Positions 7,860 through 17,663 are shown, counted from the first letter of the stretch. The stretch is DNA of 64,000 nt from an uncultured Ruminococcus sp. (GCA_946413815.1 CAMKMD010000003.1:48864-112863); one strand, 5' to 3'. Numbers and translations are program-made. Notes: generated by a model not told the origin, from the letters alone.

Positions 7860-9416
7860 ATGGGATCATGGGGTAAAAGAATAACATCGGTCGCAGTCGC
7901 AGGGGCAATGCTGCTGCCCCTCTGCGGCTGTGCATCAGAAACAGCAGATACATCCTCCGTATCCGGAAGTGTATCGGTATCATCTGACGGCAGAGCGGTC
8001 TACGAGACTGCTTTCTACCGCTTTACGGCAGACAGCGGGCTCAGGCTGACGGACTCGATGGACTACGACGATGACGATATCGCAGACAATTTTGAATTTG
8101 AAGGTAAAGGCATCATATCCCTCGAGATAGAAGGCAGCTCTGTACAGCAGCTCCGGGCAAAGGCATCTGTCGAGGATTATGCCGGAAGGCTCAGGAATAA
8201 AGAGGGCATAACAGACATTGAGACAGAAGTGATAGAAGAGGCGCCCTATGAGTGCGCCGCCTGTCACTATATGAGTACCGATTATGAAAAGTCTGAGGGA
8301 CAGTGTATAAGCAGTTACGAAATGACATATCAGTCCATGGCGTTGACTGTCTTTGCTCACTATAAAAAGTCGGATGCGAAAAAGGCAAGGGCGGAGCTGA
8401 AAAAGATCATGTGCTCTGCGGAGTATATCTCCGATAAATTCCTCCCCACCGGACCGCAGGACTATGACACGCCCTATTTCACCCTGCACTACGATCCGAA
8501 GTGGGGCATATCAAGTGACAGAGAGACCGATCTGACTACAGGCCATGTTGTGGGAGTGAAGTTCTGCTATGCCGAGACCGACGATCCCGGGAAGTATCTC
8601 TTCCCTAACCTCTCGGTAAATGTCCTCAATAACGGCGGAACTGAGACCGCCGCTGAGATGGCGCAGTCAGCCTATGATGATAAAGGGGAGCTGAGAACCA
8701 CAAAGGAAATCGAACTCAGCACCGTTGATTTCATGGGAAATGAGGCACAGCTGCTGTCGTACCGTATTGCGACCGGAGATATCAACTGGAGCATAAGGGC
8801 ATGGTATTTTGACCTCAACGGCATGATCTATGTGGTCACAAGCACGATCAACGGCGGCTCCGAGGAAGACCTGAAGGAGACCGATGAATTGCTTTCCGGC
8901 CTTACTCTCAAGCATCTTACAGAAGAGGAAATAGCCAGACAGCATCAGGCCCGCGATGAAGCAAGGACTACCGACGAGACCTTCCGTGATGCCTCCTTCA
9001 TCATGGACAGCCGCATGGGGCGCATCAAGGGCGCCGAAACTGAATACAGAGTGAGCTTCGGTTCCTATTCGCGTTACATGAGCATCCGTGTGAACAGTCT
9101 GACGGATGATCCCCGGAAGGCTGCGGAGCGTGAGGCAGAGGGGCGGCAGAGCCTGGCAGAGGAGTATCCGGATACTGAGCTTTCCGATCTTGAGATAAAG
9201 ATCACAGACGAGAGCATCGGCGGCCATGATATGGTCCTGCTGTCATGTATCGAGCCTGAGAATGCAAGTCATACCTATGACGAGCATAACAGGTATTACT
9301 ATCTGAGCCGTGACGAAGGGGTATGGGAATTCCGCTTTTCCAGCTCTCTGCAGACCGAAGACGAGATGACAGAGTTCATAACACAGTTCTTTGAATCGCT
9401 TAAATTTGATCAGTAA
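7860..9416 (+). CDS. Secreted lipoprotein, two repeated alpha/beta domains
   Basis: 518 residues. The N-terminal signal (MGSWGKRITSVAVAGAMLL) ends in a lipobox-like PLCGC, so Cys is probably lipidated. A Ser/Thr-rich spacer (about residues 25-45) precedes three similar segments. They begin near residues 47 (YETAFYRFTADSGLRL), 200 (YDTPYFTLHYDPKWGIS) and 375 (RDASFIMDSRMGR). Each carries a central SxxxYAGR- or AEREAEG-type helix, as in PsbP/DUF1795-like folds. No enzymatic motif is seen. It lies 26 bp after purH and resembles the lipoprotein at 9980 in style. Function unknown; probably an envelope-associated binding protein. Confidence 0.65.
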   Translation: MGSWGKRITSVAVAGAMLLPLCGCASETADTSSVSGSVSVSSDGRAVYETAFYRFTADSGLRLTDSMDYDDDDIADNFEFEGKGIISLEIEGSSVQQLRAKASVEDYAGRLRNKEGITDIETEVIEEAPYECAACHYMSTDYEKSEGQCISSYEMTYQSMALTVFAHYKKSDAKKARAELKKIMCSAEYISDKFLPTGPQDYDTPYFTLHYDPKWGISSDRETDLTTGHVVGVKFCYAETDDPGKYLFPNLSVNVLNNGGTETAAEMAQSAYDDKGELRTTKEIELSTVDFMGNEAQLLSYRIATGDINWSIRAWYFDLNGMIYVVTSTINGGSEEDLKETDELLSGLTLKHLTEEEIARQHQARDEARTTDETFRDASFIMDSRMGRIKGAETEYRVSFGSYSRYMSIRVNSLTDDPRKAAEREAEGRQSLAEEYPDTELSDLEIKITDESIGGHDMVLLSCIEPENASHTYDEHNRYYYLSRDEGVWEFRFSSSLQTEDEMTEFITQFFESLKFDQ

Positions 9417-9436
9417 ATAACAAGGAGGAGATCATT

Positions 9437-9934
9437 ATGAAGAAACCCGTATCCATGCGAGTGCTTGCGTTCATAGCAGCACTGCTTACAGGTGCCGTGA
9501 TAGCCCTGCAGATATTCGCAGTCATAAGACCGGATATATATGCCGGAATGTTCAGCGCAGGCAAAGAGATAATCGACGCAGAGATACCGAAGCTCTCACG
9601 CACTCTTCTTATGATGAAGGGCGTCGGAATACTTCCGCTCACCCTGCTCTTCCTTTTCAACGGCTTTGCAGGTACTCTCAGCAGAACGAGAAGTGCCGTA
9701 ACAGTCGTGCTTATAGCTCTGCTGAGCATAGTACGTTCAGTCGGAGATCATTATTTCTGGGGCAAGGCCATACTAGAGGCTTCAAAAGCCGGCGAAAAGT
9801 CTACAGCACTTGCCGGTATCATAAACTCGGCAGGCTCTGCAGCCGGCTGGCTCTGTTTCATTGCCATGATGCTGATGTGCTGTGCAGCAGGCGCAGAGTT
9901 CTACGCCGCCGGCCGCAGCAAGACAAATGAATAA
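9437..9934 (+). CDS. Four-helix integral membrane protein
   Basis: 165 residues with four evident hydrophobic helices (about residues 7-28, 56-75, 82-100 and 130-155). The ribosome site AAGGAGGAGATCATT is excellent. No recognised motif; the loop between helices one and two has a KEIIDAEIPKLSRT segment. It sits between two lipoprotein genes, which suggests an envelope role but no more. Family not recognised. Confidence 0.65.
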   Translation: MKKPVSMRVLAFIAALLTGAVIALQIFAVIRPDIYAGMFSAGKEIIDAEIPKLSRTLLMMKGVGILPLTLLFLFNGFAGTLSRTRSAVTVVLIALLSIVRSVGDHYFWGKAILEASKAGEKSTALAGIINSAGSAAGWLCFIAMMLMCCAAGAEFYAAGRSKTNE

Positions 9935-9979
9935 GCATACACGATACATAAGTATCTTGATATACCAACGAGGTGAAGT

Positions 9980-11119
9980 ATGATTTCAGGAAAGACCGCC
10001 GCATTTGCGGCAGCGCTCTGCATGGCCGCAGGACTTGTGTCCTGTGCATCCGGCGGAGCACCACAGGAGGGATCCTCCTCACCGGCAGCAGAAGAAACAA
10101 CAGAAGCACTGACTGAAGCTGCCGTGCCGACAGAAGAAGCGACGGAAAAACCGACAGAGCCTGCAACAGAACCGCCGACACTGCCCGACCCGACCTACTG
10201 CTCCGCAGAGGGTACGGATTTCGAGACAGGCGCATTCAGCTTCAGGATAGCCGGCGAGGACATACGTGTGATAGATGCCTCAGAAATGGCGCTCATCAAC
10301 GGCGACGGCAGCTTCTATGTCACCTTTGCTCCGAAGGATTCATCCTCCGACCTCCACACCCGCGTAAGCATACAGGGCAGCAACCCGACCCATCTTTCCG
10401 CCTCATCGTATAAAGCGGGGGAGACAGAGTATTACAGCGGCATCCTTGATACCATGGAACAGGAGGATATAACCATCGGCGGCCTTGAAGGATTTCATAT
10501 CTACGGCCACTATCCGCAGAACGATTCTATCCTCCACTTCTACCAGGTATCCACAAAGGACGGCTCACAGCTTGTCATCGGCACTACCGGTATAGACAGC
10601 GAGTCGGAGGAATGGTGCGATGCGCTCATCGGTCAGATCACCGATACACTGACGTATACCGAGAGTACGGAGCCTAAGATGTTCGACTGTGATGTCTTCT
10701 CAGTCGGCGAGCAGGATACATGGTATGTCTACTACGAGGACAAGGACGAAGAAAAGCATACCGCTGATGTCTCCTACTTCACCACAGAGGGCGCACTCGA
10801 TTCACAGGCAATGAGCTTCACCTCCTTCTTCTCTGACAGCTCTGAGGGAAGAAAGGATGCCGCCGGAGAGGCGGATGACCTGAGAGCAGCCTATGATGGC
10901 TCAGATCTCATCAAGGAGGAGAAGGATATCACCTTCCATGATCATCCCGCAAAGTGGTTCCGCCTTGAAACAGGAAAGAGCATATCCGAGTATACCTTTG
11001 TCGATCTTCCGGGAGCAACCTTCGGCATATTCACGAATATAGACAACTCCGATCCCGACAGATACAAAAAGATAAAAGAGGGATCCGACAAGCTTATCGA
11101 CAGCGTAGTTATAAAATAA
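9980..11119 (+). CDS. Secreted lipoprotein with Thr/Glu/Pro-rich spacer
   Basis: 379 residues. A signal peptide ends in the lipobox LVSCAS (about residues 20-25). A low-complexity spacer of repeated TEA, TEE and TEPATEPPT units (about 35-72) would hold the globular part off the membrane. Two alpha/beta segments follow (about 75-225 and 235-379), each starting with a beta-strand pair and ending in an amphipathic helix (CDALIGQITDTL; SDKLIDSVV). This arrangement recalls the 7860 lipoprotein. No catalytic residues are recognised. The 166-bp gap downstream has a short inverted repeat without a T tract. Confidence 0.65.
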   Translation: MISGKTAAFAAALCMAAGLVSCASGGAPQEGSSSPAAEETTEALTEAAVPTEEATEKPTEPATEPPTLPDPTYCSAEGTDFETGAFSFRIAGEDIRVIDASEMALINGDGSFYVTFAPKDSSSDLHTRVSIQGSNPTHLSASSYKAGETEYYSGILDTMEQEDITIGGLEGFHIYGHYPQNDSILHFYQVSTKDGSQLVIGTTGIDSESEEWCDALIGQITDTLTYTESTEPKMFDCDVFSVGEQDTWYVYYEDKDEEKHTADVSYFTTEGALDSQAMSFTSFFSDSSEGRKDAAGEADDLRAAYDGSDLIKEEKDITFHDHPAKWFRLETGKSISEYTFVDLPGATFGIFTNIDNSDPDRYKKIKEGSDKLIDSVVIK

Positions 11120-11285
11120 CAGAAAGAAAACATGATCCGGTGCAGGTCCGTGACCTATACCGGCTGCCGGTAAAGAGAGACAAAGAGGAGAAGAGGGGAT
11201 CTTCCTTTTCCGGACATAAGAACTGCCGGCACCCCGGAACAGGTGTATGACCTGCTGGAATAAAAATGAAAGGCAGTGAAAAAAC

Positions 11286-12029
11286 ATGAAAGAATTAAGA
11301 AACAGATGGGCGCTCGTAACGGGCGCAAGCAGGGGCATCGGCAGACTTGCCGCTCTCGCTATGGCTGATCAGGGCGTGAACATCATCGCCCTCAGCAGAA
11401 GCAGGGAGCATACTTCCCCGCTCATCGCAGAGCTTGAGGCAAAGGGCGTGAAGGCTTATGCAGTAGAGGCAGAGCTTTCCGATATCGCGTCAGTGGAGAG
11501 GGCACTGGCAGAGATAGACAGCCTCGGCGTACCGGTCGATATAGTCCTTAACAATGCGGGCGTGCAGATAGCCTACCGCACGGAGTATCTGAAGACTCCC
11601 GTAAGCGACTACGAGACCAGCTTCAAGGTGAATACTATAGCACCTATGGTGATAGTATACCACTTCCTCCCGGCCATGCAGGAGCGCGGCTTCGGCAGGA
11701 TAGTAAACACAACGAGCGGCATCCGTCTCGAGCCCGAGCAGGCAGGCTACTCCGCCAGCAAGGCAGCTCTTGACAAGGTGACCATCGATCTCGGCTCAAA
11801 GCTCCAGGGCAGCGATGTCATCATCAGCCTTACAGATCCCGGCTGGTGCAGGACAGACCTCGGCGGCCCCAAGGCTCCCAACGCACCTGAAAGCGCGATC
11901 CCCGGAGTAATAGCCGGAGCCTTTGTGAACGACGGCAAGTCCGGCAGACTTTTCTCTGCCGGTGATTTCCACGGCATGACGCTGGAGGAGGCTGTTGCAA
12001 AGGCTGAGTCTATGGACAGCCCGTACTAA
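11286..12029 (+). CDS. Short-chain dehydrogenase/reductase
   Basis: 247 residues, classical SDR. The NAD(P)-binding motif is TGASRGIGR (about residues 13-21), followed by NNAG at about 91. The catalytic Ser is in NTTSG and the YxxxK pair is YSASKAALDK (about 156-160). The PGW segment after strand six is also present. The arginine after the Gly-rich loop and ALSRSRE afterwards hint at NADP. The substrate is unknown; LRNRWALVTG is like 3-oxoacyl-ACP reductase-type SDRs. It lies just upstream of purD in the operon, with no obvious purine role. Confidence 0.88.
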   Translation: MKELRNRWALVTGASRGIGRLAALAMADQGVNIIALSRSREHTSPLIAELEAKGVKAYAVEAELSDIASVERALAEIDSLGVPVDIVLNNAGVQIAYRTEYLKTPVSDYETSFKVNTIAPMVIVYHFLPAMQERGFGRIVNTTSGIRLEPEQAGYSASKAALDKVTIDLGSKLQGSDVIISLTDPGWCRTDLGGPKAPNAPESAIPGVIAGAFVNDGKSGRLFSAGDFHGMTLEEAVAKAESMDSPY

Positions 12030-12093
12030 AAAGTTCATAACGAGCTCCCGTCACAGGCAGGGCGGCTCATCAATACAAGGAGGATATTCCACA

Positions 12094-13380
12094 ATGAGAA
12101 GCGTATTAGTAGTAGGAGGCGGCGGAAGAGAACACGCCATTATAATGAAGCTCGCAGAGAGCAGCAAGGTAGACAAGCTCTACTGCGCTCCCGGCAACGG
12201 CGGTATATCTAAGTATGCGGAGTGCTTCAATGTAAGCGCAACGGATATAGACGGTATAGTAAAGCTCGCCAAGGAGCTCAGACCTGATATGGTAGTAGTA
12301 GCTCCCGACGATCCGCTGGTGCTCGGCATGGTCGATGCACTTCAGGCAGAGGGCTTCATGACCTTCGGCCCGAAGGCGAATGCAGCTATCATCGAGGGCT
12401 CCAAGGTGTTCTCCAAGGAGCTGATGAAGAAGTACGGCATCCCCACAGCCTTCTATGAGGTGTTCACTGAATCCGACAAGGCTATAGAGTATCTCAAGCA
12501 GCAGAACAGCTATCCGGCAGTAATCAAGGCTGACGGTCTTGCACTCGGCAAGGGCGTTATCATTGCCCAGAACGAGGAAGAGGCTGTAAAGGCTGTGCAT
12601 GATATGATCGATGAGCTGAAGTTCGGCAAGAGCAGCGCACGCATCGTTATCGAGGAATTCCTCACAGGCCCGGAGGTATCAGTTCTCTCCTTCACAGACG
12701 GAAAGACAATGGTACCCATGATATCCTCTATGGATCACAAGAGGGCTCTTGACGGTGATCAGGGCCTTAATACCGGCGGCATGGGAACGGTCTCACCCAA
12801 CCCTTACTATACCGCTGATATAGCAGCAGAGTGTATGGAGAAGATCTTCCTCCCGACCATGAATGCAATGAATGCAGAGGGACGCACCTTTGAGGGCTGC
12901 CTCTATTTCGGTCTCATGCTCACACCCAGGGGACCGAAGGTCATCGAGTACAACTGCCGCTTCGGCGATCCCGAGACACAGGTAGTCCTCCCCATGCTCG
13001 ATGCAGACCTCTATGATATATTCGAGGCTATCTACAACCACGAGCTGGACAAGGTGGATATCAGGTGGCACGACGGCAGCTGCGCCTGCGTAGTAATGGC
13101 AAGCGGCGGCTATCCGGAGAGCTATCCCAAGGGCATAGAGATGAACGGCTTTGACGACAAGGGACAGGTCGAGGGCTGCTTCGTATACCATGCAGGAACG
13201 AAGCTTTCAGATGATGGAAAGTTCCTTACCAACGGCGGCAGAGTAATAGGCGTGACGGCAAAGGGCGCAGACCTCAGGGAGGCACTCGCCACAGCCTACA
13301 GCGGAGTTGACAAGATCAGCTTCGAGGGCGCACATTACCGCAGGGACATCGGCCAGAGAGCTCTGAAGGCTCTCGGATAA
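12094..13380 (+). CDS. purD: Phosphoribosylamine--glycine ligase
   Basis: 428 residues from the ATG at 12094, preceded by AAGGAGGATATTCCACA; an in-frame extension to 11995 is rejected because it overlaps the SDR gene and lacks family residues. PurD makes GAR from phosphoribosylamine, glycine and ATP. The N-terminal VLVVGGGGREHAI is diagnostic. The ATP-grasp part shows PAVIKADGLALGKGV, IVIEEFLTGPEVSVL, DHKRALDGDQGLNTGGMG and YNCRFGDPETQV with metal ligands. It is complete and sits near the 3' end of the purine run. Confidence 0.97.
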   Translation: MRSVLVVGGGGREHAIIMKLAESSKVDKLYCAPGNGGISKYAECFNVSATDIDGIVKLAKELRPDMVVVAPDDPLVLGMVDALQAEGFMTFGPKANAAIIEGSKVFSKELMKKYGIPTAFYEVFTESDKAIEYLKQQNSYPAVIKADGLALGKGVIIAQNEEEAVKAVHDMIDELKFGKSSARIVIEEFLTGPEVSVLSFTDGKTMVPMISSMDHKRALDGDQGLNTGGMGTVSPNPYYTADIAAECMEKIFLPTMNAMNAEGRTFEGCLYFGLMLTPRGPKVIEYNCRFGDPETQVVLPMLDADLYDIFEAIYNHELDKVDIRWHDGSCACVVMASGGYPESYPKGIEMNGFDDKGQVEGCFVYHAGTKLSDDGKFLTNGGRVIGVTAKGADLREALATAYSGVDKISFEGAHYRRDIGQRALKALG

Positions 13381-13392
13381 CAGGAGAAAGAC

Positions 13393-14121
13393 ATGAACGC
13401 AAGATTGAGATCCGCACTCAGATCCGGCCTTGCCGGAAACCTTCTGTTCGTTCTGTTCGGCTTTATCTGTTATATATACTATCTTACATACGAAAGGACG
13501 TCGGTTTTTTCCAAGACACTGGAGGTCATAGCCTATACCGTAGAGATAGCAGGCTTCGGCGCTCTTATCTACTCGGACTATATGCTTGCCACCACGGTCA
13601 GAATGAGGAATTTCATGAAGATCGGCTATTCGATATACATAGTGCTTGAATGTGCGATGATGTATTTCGAGCTCAACACGATGGATCTGGAATTCTACCA
13701 GCCCTACTCCCTCGGACTTGCGATAGTGCATTCGATAGTATCGGCAGCGGTATGCTTCTCCTTCCTCCAGCTTGATCCTGACAGGAGCAAGTTCGAGGCA
13801 CTGATAATAGTATGCGTAGGCGTAATGCTCGGAGGTATGCTCGGTGCGATCATGGGAATAAGGATATACTTCAGTATCGTGGCAAATGCCATAGGCTTTG
13901 CGCTGTTGTTTGCCGGCATCATCTATCTGCTCACACGCGAGGAGATGGAGATAGACTGCCACGGCGATAAGGCGAAGGTAGTTGAGTATGACAGCAATAC
14001 CATGTTCGAGGAACTGTTCGAGGAAAAGAAACCGAAGGCAGGAAAGACAGAGAAGCAGGAAAAGGCTGAGAAGACAGAACCAGCAGACACAACAGAAAAG
14101 ACAGAAAAGAAGAAAAAATAA
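13393..14121 (+). CDS. Multi-pass membrane protein with charged Lys/Glu tail
   Basis: 242 residues. About six hydrophobic helices span residues 12-185, then a cytoplasmic tail consists almost entirely of Lys, Glu and Thr (about 210-242, ending TEKTEKKKK). The ribosome site AGGAGAAAGAC precedes the ATG. Last gene of the purine run, followed within 8 bp by a terminator. Family not recognised. Confidence 0.65.
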   Translation: MNARLRSALRSGLAGNLLFVLFGFICYIYYLTYERTSVFSKTLEVIAYTVEIAGFGALIYSDYMLATTVRMRNFMKIGYSIYIVLECAMMYFELNTMDLEFYQPYSLGLAIVHSIVSAAVCFSFLQLDPDRSKFEALIIVCVGVMLGGMLGAIMGIRIYFSIVANAIGFALLFAGIIYLLTREEMEIDCHGDKAKVVEYDSNTMFEELFEEKKPKAGKTEKQEKAEKTEPADTTEKTEKKKK

Positions 14122-14128
14122 CGAACAA

Positions 14129-14160
14129 GGCGGCTGCTTGCAAAAGGCAGCCGCCTTTTT
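14129..14160 (+). terminator. Rho-independent terminator of the purine run
   Basis: A 9-bp perfect stem GGCGGCTGC / GCAGCCGCC with a 9-nt loop and a T5 tract, 8 bp after the stop of the last co-directional gene. No comparable terminator is seen between position 1 and here. Confidence 0.92.
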
Positions 14161-14212
14161 GCATGATCACTATGGAAAAACAGCAGTACGAGCAAGAAGA
14201 TAGAAAAATATG

Positions 14213-14392
14213 TGTAGGGACCGCCTCTGGCGGTCCGCTCCTGAAAATTACCGTTAATTGTATGTAGGGGGCGATGCCCACATCGTCCCGCCCTCTGTCC
14301 ATATCTGCGAATGTAGTGTGGACGTCCGTGGTGCAGAAATATAAAACCGTACTTTCAGAAGGACCGGCGGACCGCCGGAGGCGGTCCCTACA
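14213..14392. repeat. 180-bp inverted-repeat element (MITE/REP-like)
   Basis: The left arm at 14213-14237 (TGTAGGGACCGCC, one variable base, then GGCGGTCCG) is repeated in inverted orientation at 14368-14392, matching 24 of 25 bases. Each arm is itself a palindrome around GGACCGCC/GGCGGTCC. A third related GTAGGGGGCGATGCCC piece lies inside at about 14264. There is no ORF. The structure suits a nonautonomous mobile element or a REP/BIME-type intergenic repeat. Confidence 0.7.
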
Positions 14393-14798
14393 GTCGCTGT
14401 ATTTATGGCAGCGCACATTGTACGCCCTTGCGCTTTAAATCCATAGCTGCAGGCGATACCATAATTCTGCATTCTTAATTCCGCATTCCGAATTCCGAAT
14501 TCAAAATCCCCAGTCACATATTGATAAGTCCGAACAATATGTATCATCATCCATGAATAATGACCGTACATATTTAAAACTAATATTTTTGTGCTGCGAG
14601 ACAATCATTTGTCAAAATACACAAAATCTTTAACATAAAGTTACGTCAAAAGGACGAAATATAGCCTTTTTCTACACTTTCTGCACCCATTCTTCATTTT
14701 GTAGGTTGAAAGTTGAACAATTCTTGTATAAAATAGTATATAATATAAATAGAATCGGGAAAATTTGGTATGTCTAATTATCAGAAGGAGGAATATTA
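14393..14798 (+). other. Intergenic leader of the beta-helix gene; low-complexity repeat and AT-rich promoter zone
   Basis: About 400 bp without a gene. At 14461-14506 there are alternating imperfect copies of GAATTC/GAATTA-like units (CTGCATTCTTAATTCCGCAT, then CCGAATTCCGAATTC), probably belonging to the neighbouring repeat element. The segment at 14580-14760 is AT-rich. TTGAAC at 14713 and TATAAT at 14739 are possible promoter boxes, but their 20-bp spacing is poor. AGAAGGAGGAATATT before 14799 is a good ribosome site. Confidence 0.45.
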
Positions 14799-17663
14799 AT
14801 GAAATGTGTGAAGAAAGTTGTAAGGTCGGGTGTCTCCGTCTTTCTCGGAGCCGCCCTGACGTTGCAGCCCCTCGTACCCCTCACAGGTACGCTCTCGGCG
14901 GCTGACGGCAGCATCGAGTTCTATGTATCGCCCGAAGGAAGCGATACCAACGACGGCTCCCTCGCCTCTCCCTTCCGTACCCTCACGGCAGCACGGGACG
15001 CTGTCCGTAAGTACAGCGGAAACATGACCGGCGATATCAACGTCTACCTCAGGGGCGGCGATTACCGCATCACCGAGCCCGTAGTCTTTGATACCCGGGA
15101 TTCGGCCACCAACGGCTTCCGTATCAGCTATCAGGCCTATAAGGACGAGGTGCCTGTCATCAACGGCGCCCGGCAGGTCACAGGCTGGACAAAGTACAAC
15201 GACAAGCTCTGGTCGGCCCCCATCGACAGGGACATCAAGCTCCGCAACCTCTATGTCAACGACTCACGCGCCCGTATGGGAAGCGTCACCGTGCAGGCAA
15301 AGGGCGGCTACGGCGACTACTATGTACAGGCCGGGCAGGCCGACTGGGCATGGGATTCCGGCAAGAAGAGCGACGGAATCGCCTACAATATCAACGATAT
15401 CCCGAGGATACCCTCCAACTTCGATGACCTGGAGATCGTCAACGGCACCACCTGGAACGAGAATATCGTGTGCAGCCGCGACGTGAAGACGGACGGCGGC
15501 TCCCTTGTGATACTTCTCCAGCAGCCCTACGGCGCCATAGCCCAGACTCCCGGCTGGGGCGCAGGCTTCTCCACCGGCGGCACCCATACTATATACAACT
15601 CTTTTTCCTTCGTGGACGAGCCCGGCGAGTTCTACTTCGACAAGACCGACAAGGTGCTCTACTACTATCCGAGACAGAACGAGGATATGACAGCAGTCGA
15701 TGTAGAAGCCCCCGTGGCTGACCAGCTCATAGTGATAGAAGGAAAATCGACCTCTGAGCGTGTGTCAGGCCTCAGCTTCAGCGGCCTTACCTTTGCCAAT
15801 ACCGATTACCAGCTCACTGACGTGGCAGGCTCACACGGCAAGACCACCTGTCAGGCAGCCCAGACCTACACCGCCTTTGCGGATTCCAACTGGCACCTGA
15901 AGAACTACGAAATGGTCGATACCCTCCCCGCAGCCGTGCATATCACCAACAGCGAGGACATAAGCCTTACGGGCAACACCGTAAAGCATACCGGCGCCGA
16001 CGGTATCTCCATGACCAACGATGTTGTTGATTCGCAGGTAACAGGCAACTTCATCACTGATATCACCTCCAGCGGCATCACAATCGGTCACCCGCAGCAC
16101 ATCTACATCGGCGATGCCTCTGACAGGAACCGCGAGAAGTTCCCCAAGGGAGTAGAAGGCGTCTGCAAGAACGATATCGTTTCGCAGAATATGCTCTATG
16201 ATATCAGCGTAGTACACGGCTTCGGCGGTTGCGCAGCCATCACAGCCTACTTCGTTGACAGCGTTAAGATACTCAGCAACACCATCGAAAAGACCGCCTA
16301 TAACGGCATCCACCTGGGCTGGGGCTGGTGCAACTTCAAGGACAGCACCACCTGCCGTAACAACGAGATATGCTATAACCGTGTCATCAACAGCCTTAAC
16401 CGTCTCCACGACAGCGGCGGTATCTATACCATAGGCCAGATGGAAGGCACGAAGATAAACGAGAACTACATACAGGGCATCCCCGCAGGCGGTCCCGGCG
16501 CTCCTACCTACGGACTTCACAATGACGAGGGAACAGCATGGATAGAGGAGCTCGACAACGTCCTCGAGATAAGCCCGAATGTCACCTATACCATAAACTG
16601 CGAGGACTACGGCCAGAAGCACCACCTCACCATCAAGCGCACCTACGCTACAGTGAAGAAGATGGGCAAGAACCCTCCCGACAGCGATATCGATGACCCC
16701 ATCGTGGTATCCGATAACGTATGGCCCTTCGCCCAGTACAAGATATGCCTGAACTCCGGCGTATCAGGGGAGTACAGCGGACTTGTCCCCCTGTGGCTGA
16801 AATCCGCAGCAGACCAGGCCTTCCCGGCAAGCTGCCAGACCACCTGCCAGAGCAGTCTGCCTGTACGCAAGGTCAGCGGCACTGTATGGATAGCCCCCGA
16901 CGGCACAGACACTTTCAAGGCCGGCACGAACATGACAAAGGCATCCGGTACAGCCGGTAAGATACGCACCCCAGCCGAGGAGGGCGAATACCGCATCTAC
17001 GTAGTGGATGCAGCCGGAAACGTGAGCAGGTCATCCCATATACTCCGTCTCAGCGGTACAGGCGAATCCGAGGCAGAGGGCATCATCGAGGCCGAGAGAT
17101 ACGATGTGCAGTCCGGCATCGAGACCGAGAACTGCTCCGAGGGCGGCAGCGATGTGGCCTACATCGAGAACGGCGACTACATCGGCTTCAAGAATGCCGA
17201 TTTCGGCAGCGGCACCTCAGCCATAGACTTCCGCATCGGCTCAAACGGCGCAGAGGCAAGCCTTGAAGTGCGCCTTGATTCTCCCGACGGAAAGCTCATC
17301 GGCTCAATGGATGTAAAGGGCACAGGCGGCTGGCAGACATGGTCAACGCAGAAGTGCACCATAGAGCAGACATCAGGCACACACGATGTATACTTCGTAT
17401 TCAAGGGCGGCGATGGCTACCTCTACAACCTCAACTGGTGGAGACCGGACCTTCCGGCGGCAGATGTCATCTACGGCGACCTTAACGGCGACGGAACAGT
17501 TGATACCTTCGACCTCTGCCTCCTCCGTCAGGCAGTAACGGACGGGGACTGCGAGCGCTTCACCGAGGCAGACCTTGACCAGGACGGCGAGCTCACAGAA
17601 GCAGACCTCAGGGCACACAGCGATTACCTTATGGGAAAGATAACGGCTCTGCCGGTATCATAA
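14799..17663 (+). CDS. Secreted right-handed beta-helix enzyme (GH141-like), CBM6, dockerin
   Basis: 954 residues. A signal peptide (about 1-34) is followed by FYVSPEGSDTNDGSLASPFR and AARDAVRKY. This opening, with INGARQVTGW and LRNLYVNDSRAR, is that of GH141-type beta-helix proteins, a family that includes fucosidases and a clostridial xylanase. Beta-helix rungs run from about 370 to 610 (ISLTGNTVKHTGADGIS; KILSNTIEKTAYNGIHLGWG). Residues about 762-880 are a CBM6 (IIEAERYD, then GDYIGF and LNWWRP at the end), expected to bind xylan or cellulose ends. The C-terminal dockerin (about 892-953; DLNGDGTVDTFDLCLLRQAV) attaches it to a scaffoldin. The next gene is 33 bp downstream. The exact substrate is not readable. 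Confidence 0.78.
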   Translation: MKCVKKVVRSGVSVFLGAALTLQPLVPLTGTLSAADGSIEFYVSPEGSDTNDGSLASPFRTLTAARDAVRKYSGNMTGDINVYLRGGDYRITEPVVFDTRDSATNGFRISYQAYKDEVPVINGARQVTGWTKYNDKLWSAPIDRDIKLRNLYVNDSRARMGSVTVQAKGGYGDYYVQAGQADWAWDSGKKSDGIAYNINDIPRIPSNFDDLEIVNGTTWNENIVCSRDVKTDGGSLVILLQQPYGAIAQTPGWGAGFSTGGTHTIYNSFSFVDEPGEFYFDKTDKVLYYYPRQNEDMTAVDVEAPVADQLIVIEGKSTSERVSGLSFSGLTFANTDYQLTDVAGSHGKTTCQAAQTYTAFADSNWHLKNYEMVDTLPAAVHITNSEDISLTGNTVKHTGADGISMTNDVVDSQVTGNFITDITSSGITIGHPQHIYIGDASDRNREKFPKGVEGVCKNDIVSQNMLYDISVVHGFGGCAAITAYFVDSVKILSNTIEKTAYNGIHLGWGWCNFKDSTTCRNNEICYNRVINSLNRLHDSGGIYTIGQMEGTKINENYIQGIPAGGPGAPTYGLHNDEGTAWIEELDNVLEISPNVTYTINCEDYGQKHHLTIKRTYATVKKMGKNPPDSDIDDPIVVSDNVWPFAQYKICLNSGVSGEYSGLVPLWLKSAADQAFPASCQTTCQSSLPVRKVSGTVWIAPDGTDTFKAGTNMTKASGTAGKIRTPAEEGEYRIYVVDAAGNVSRSSHILRLSGTGESEAEGIIEAERYDVQSGIETENCSEGGSDVAYIENGDYIGFKNADFGSGTSAIDFRIGSNGAEASLEVRLDSPDGKLIGSMDVKGTGGWQTWSTQKCTIEQTSGTHDVYFVFKGGDGYLYNLNWWRPDLPAADVIYGDLNGDGTVDTFDLCLLRQAVTDGDCERFTEADLDQDGELTEADLRAHSDYLMGKITALPVS

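Noticed and set aside
11120..11285. Short ORF after the second lipoprotein (ATG at 11131)
   Set aside because: Thirteen codons without a ribosome site or conserved features; only a short inverted repeat is notable there.
15831..16625. 264-residue minus-strand ORF inside the beta-helix gene
   Set aside because: It is antisense to a clear secreted enzyme, has no ribosome site and is explained by that gene's codon pattern.
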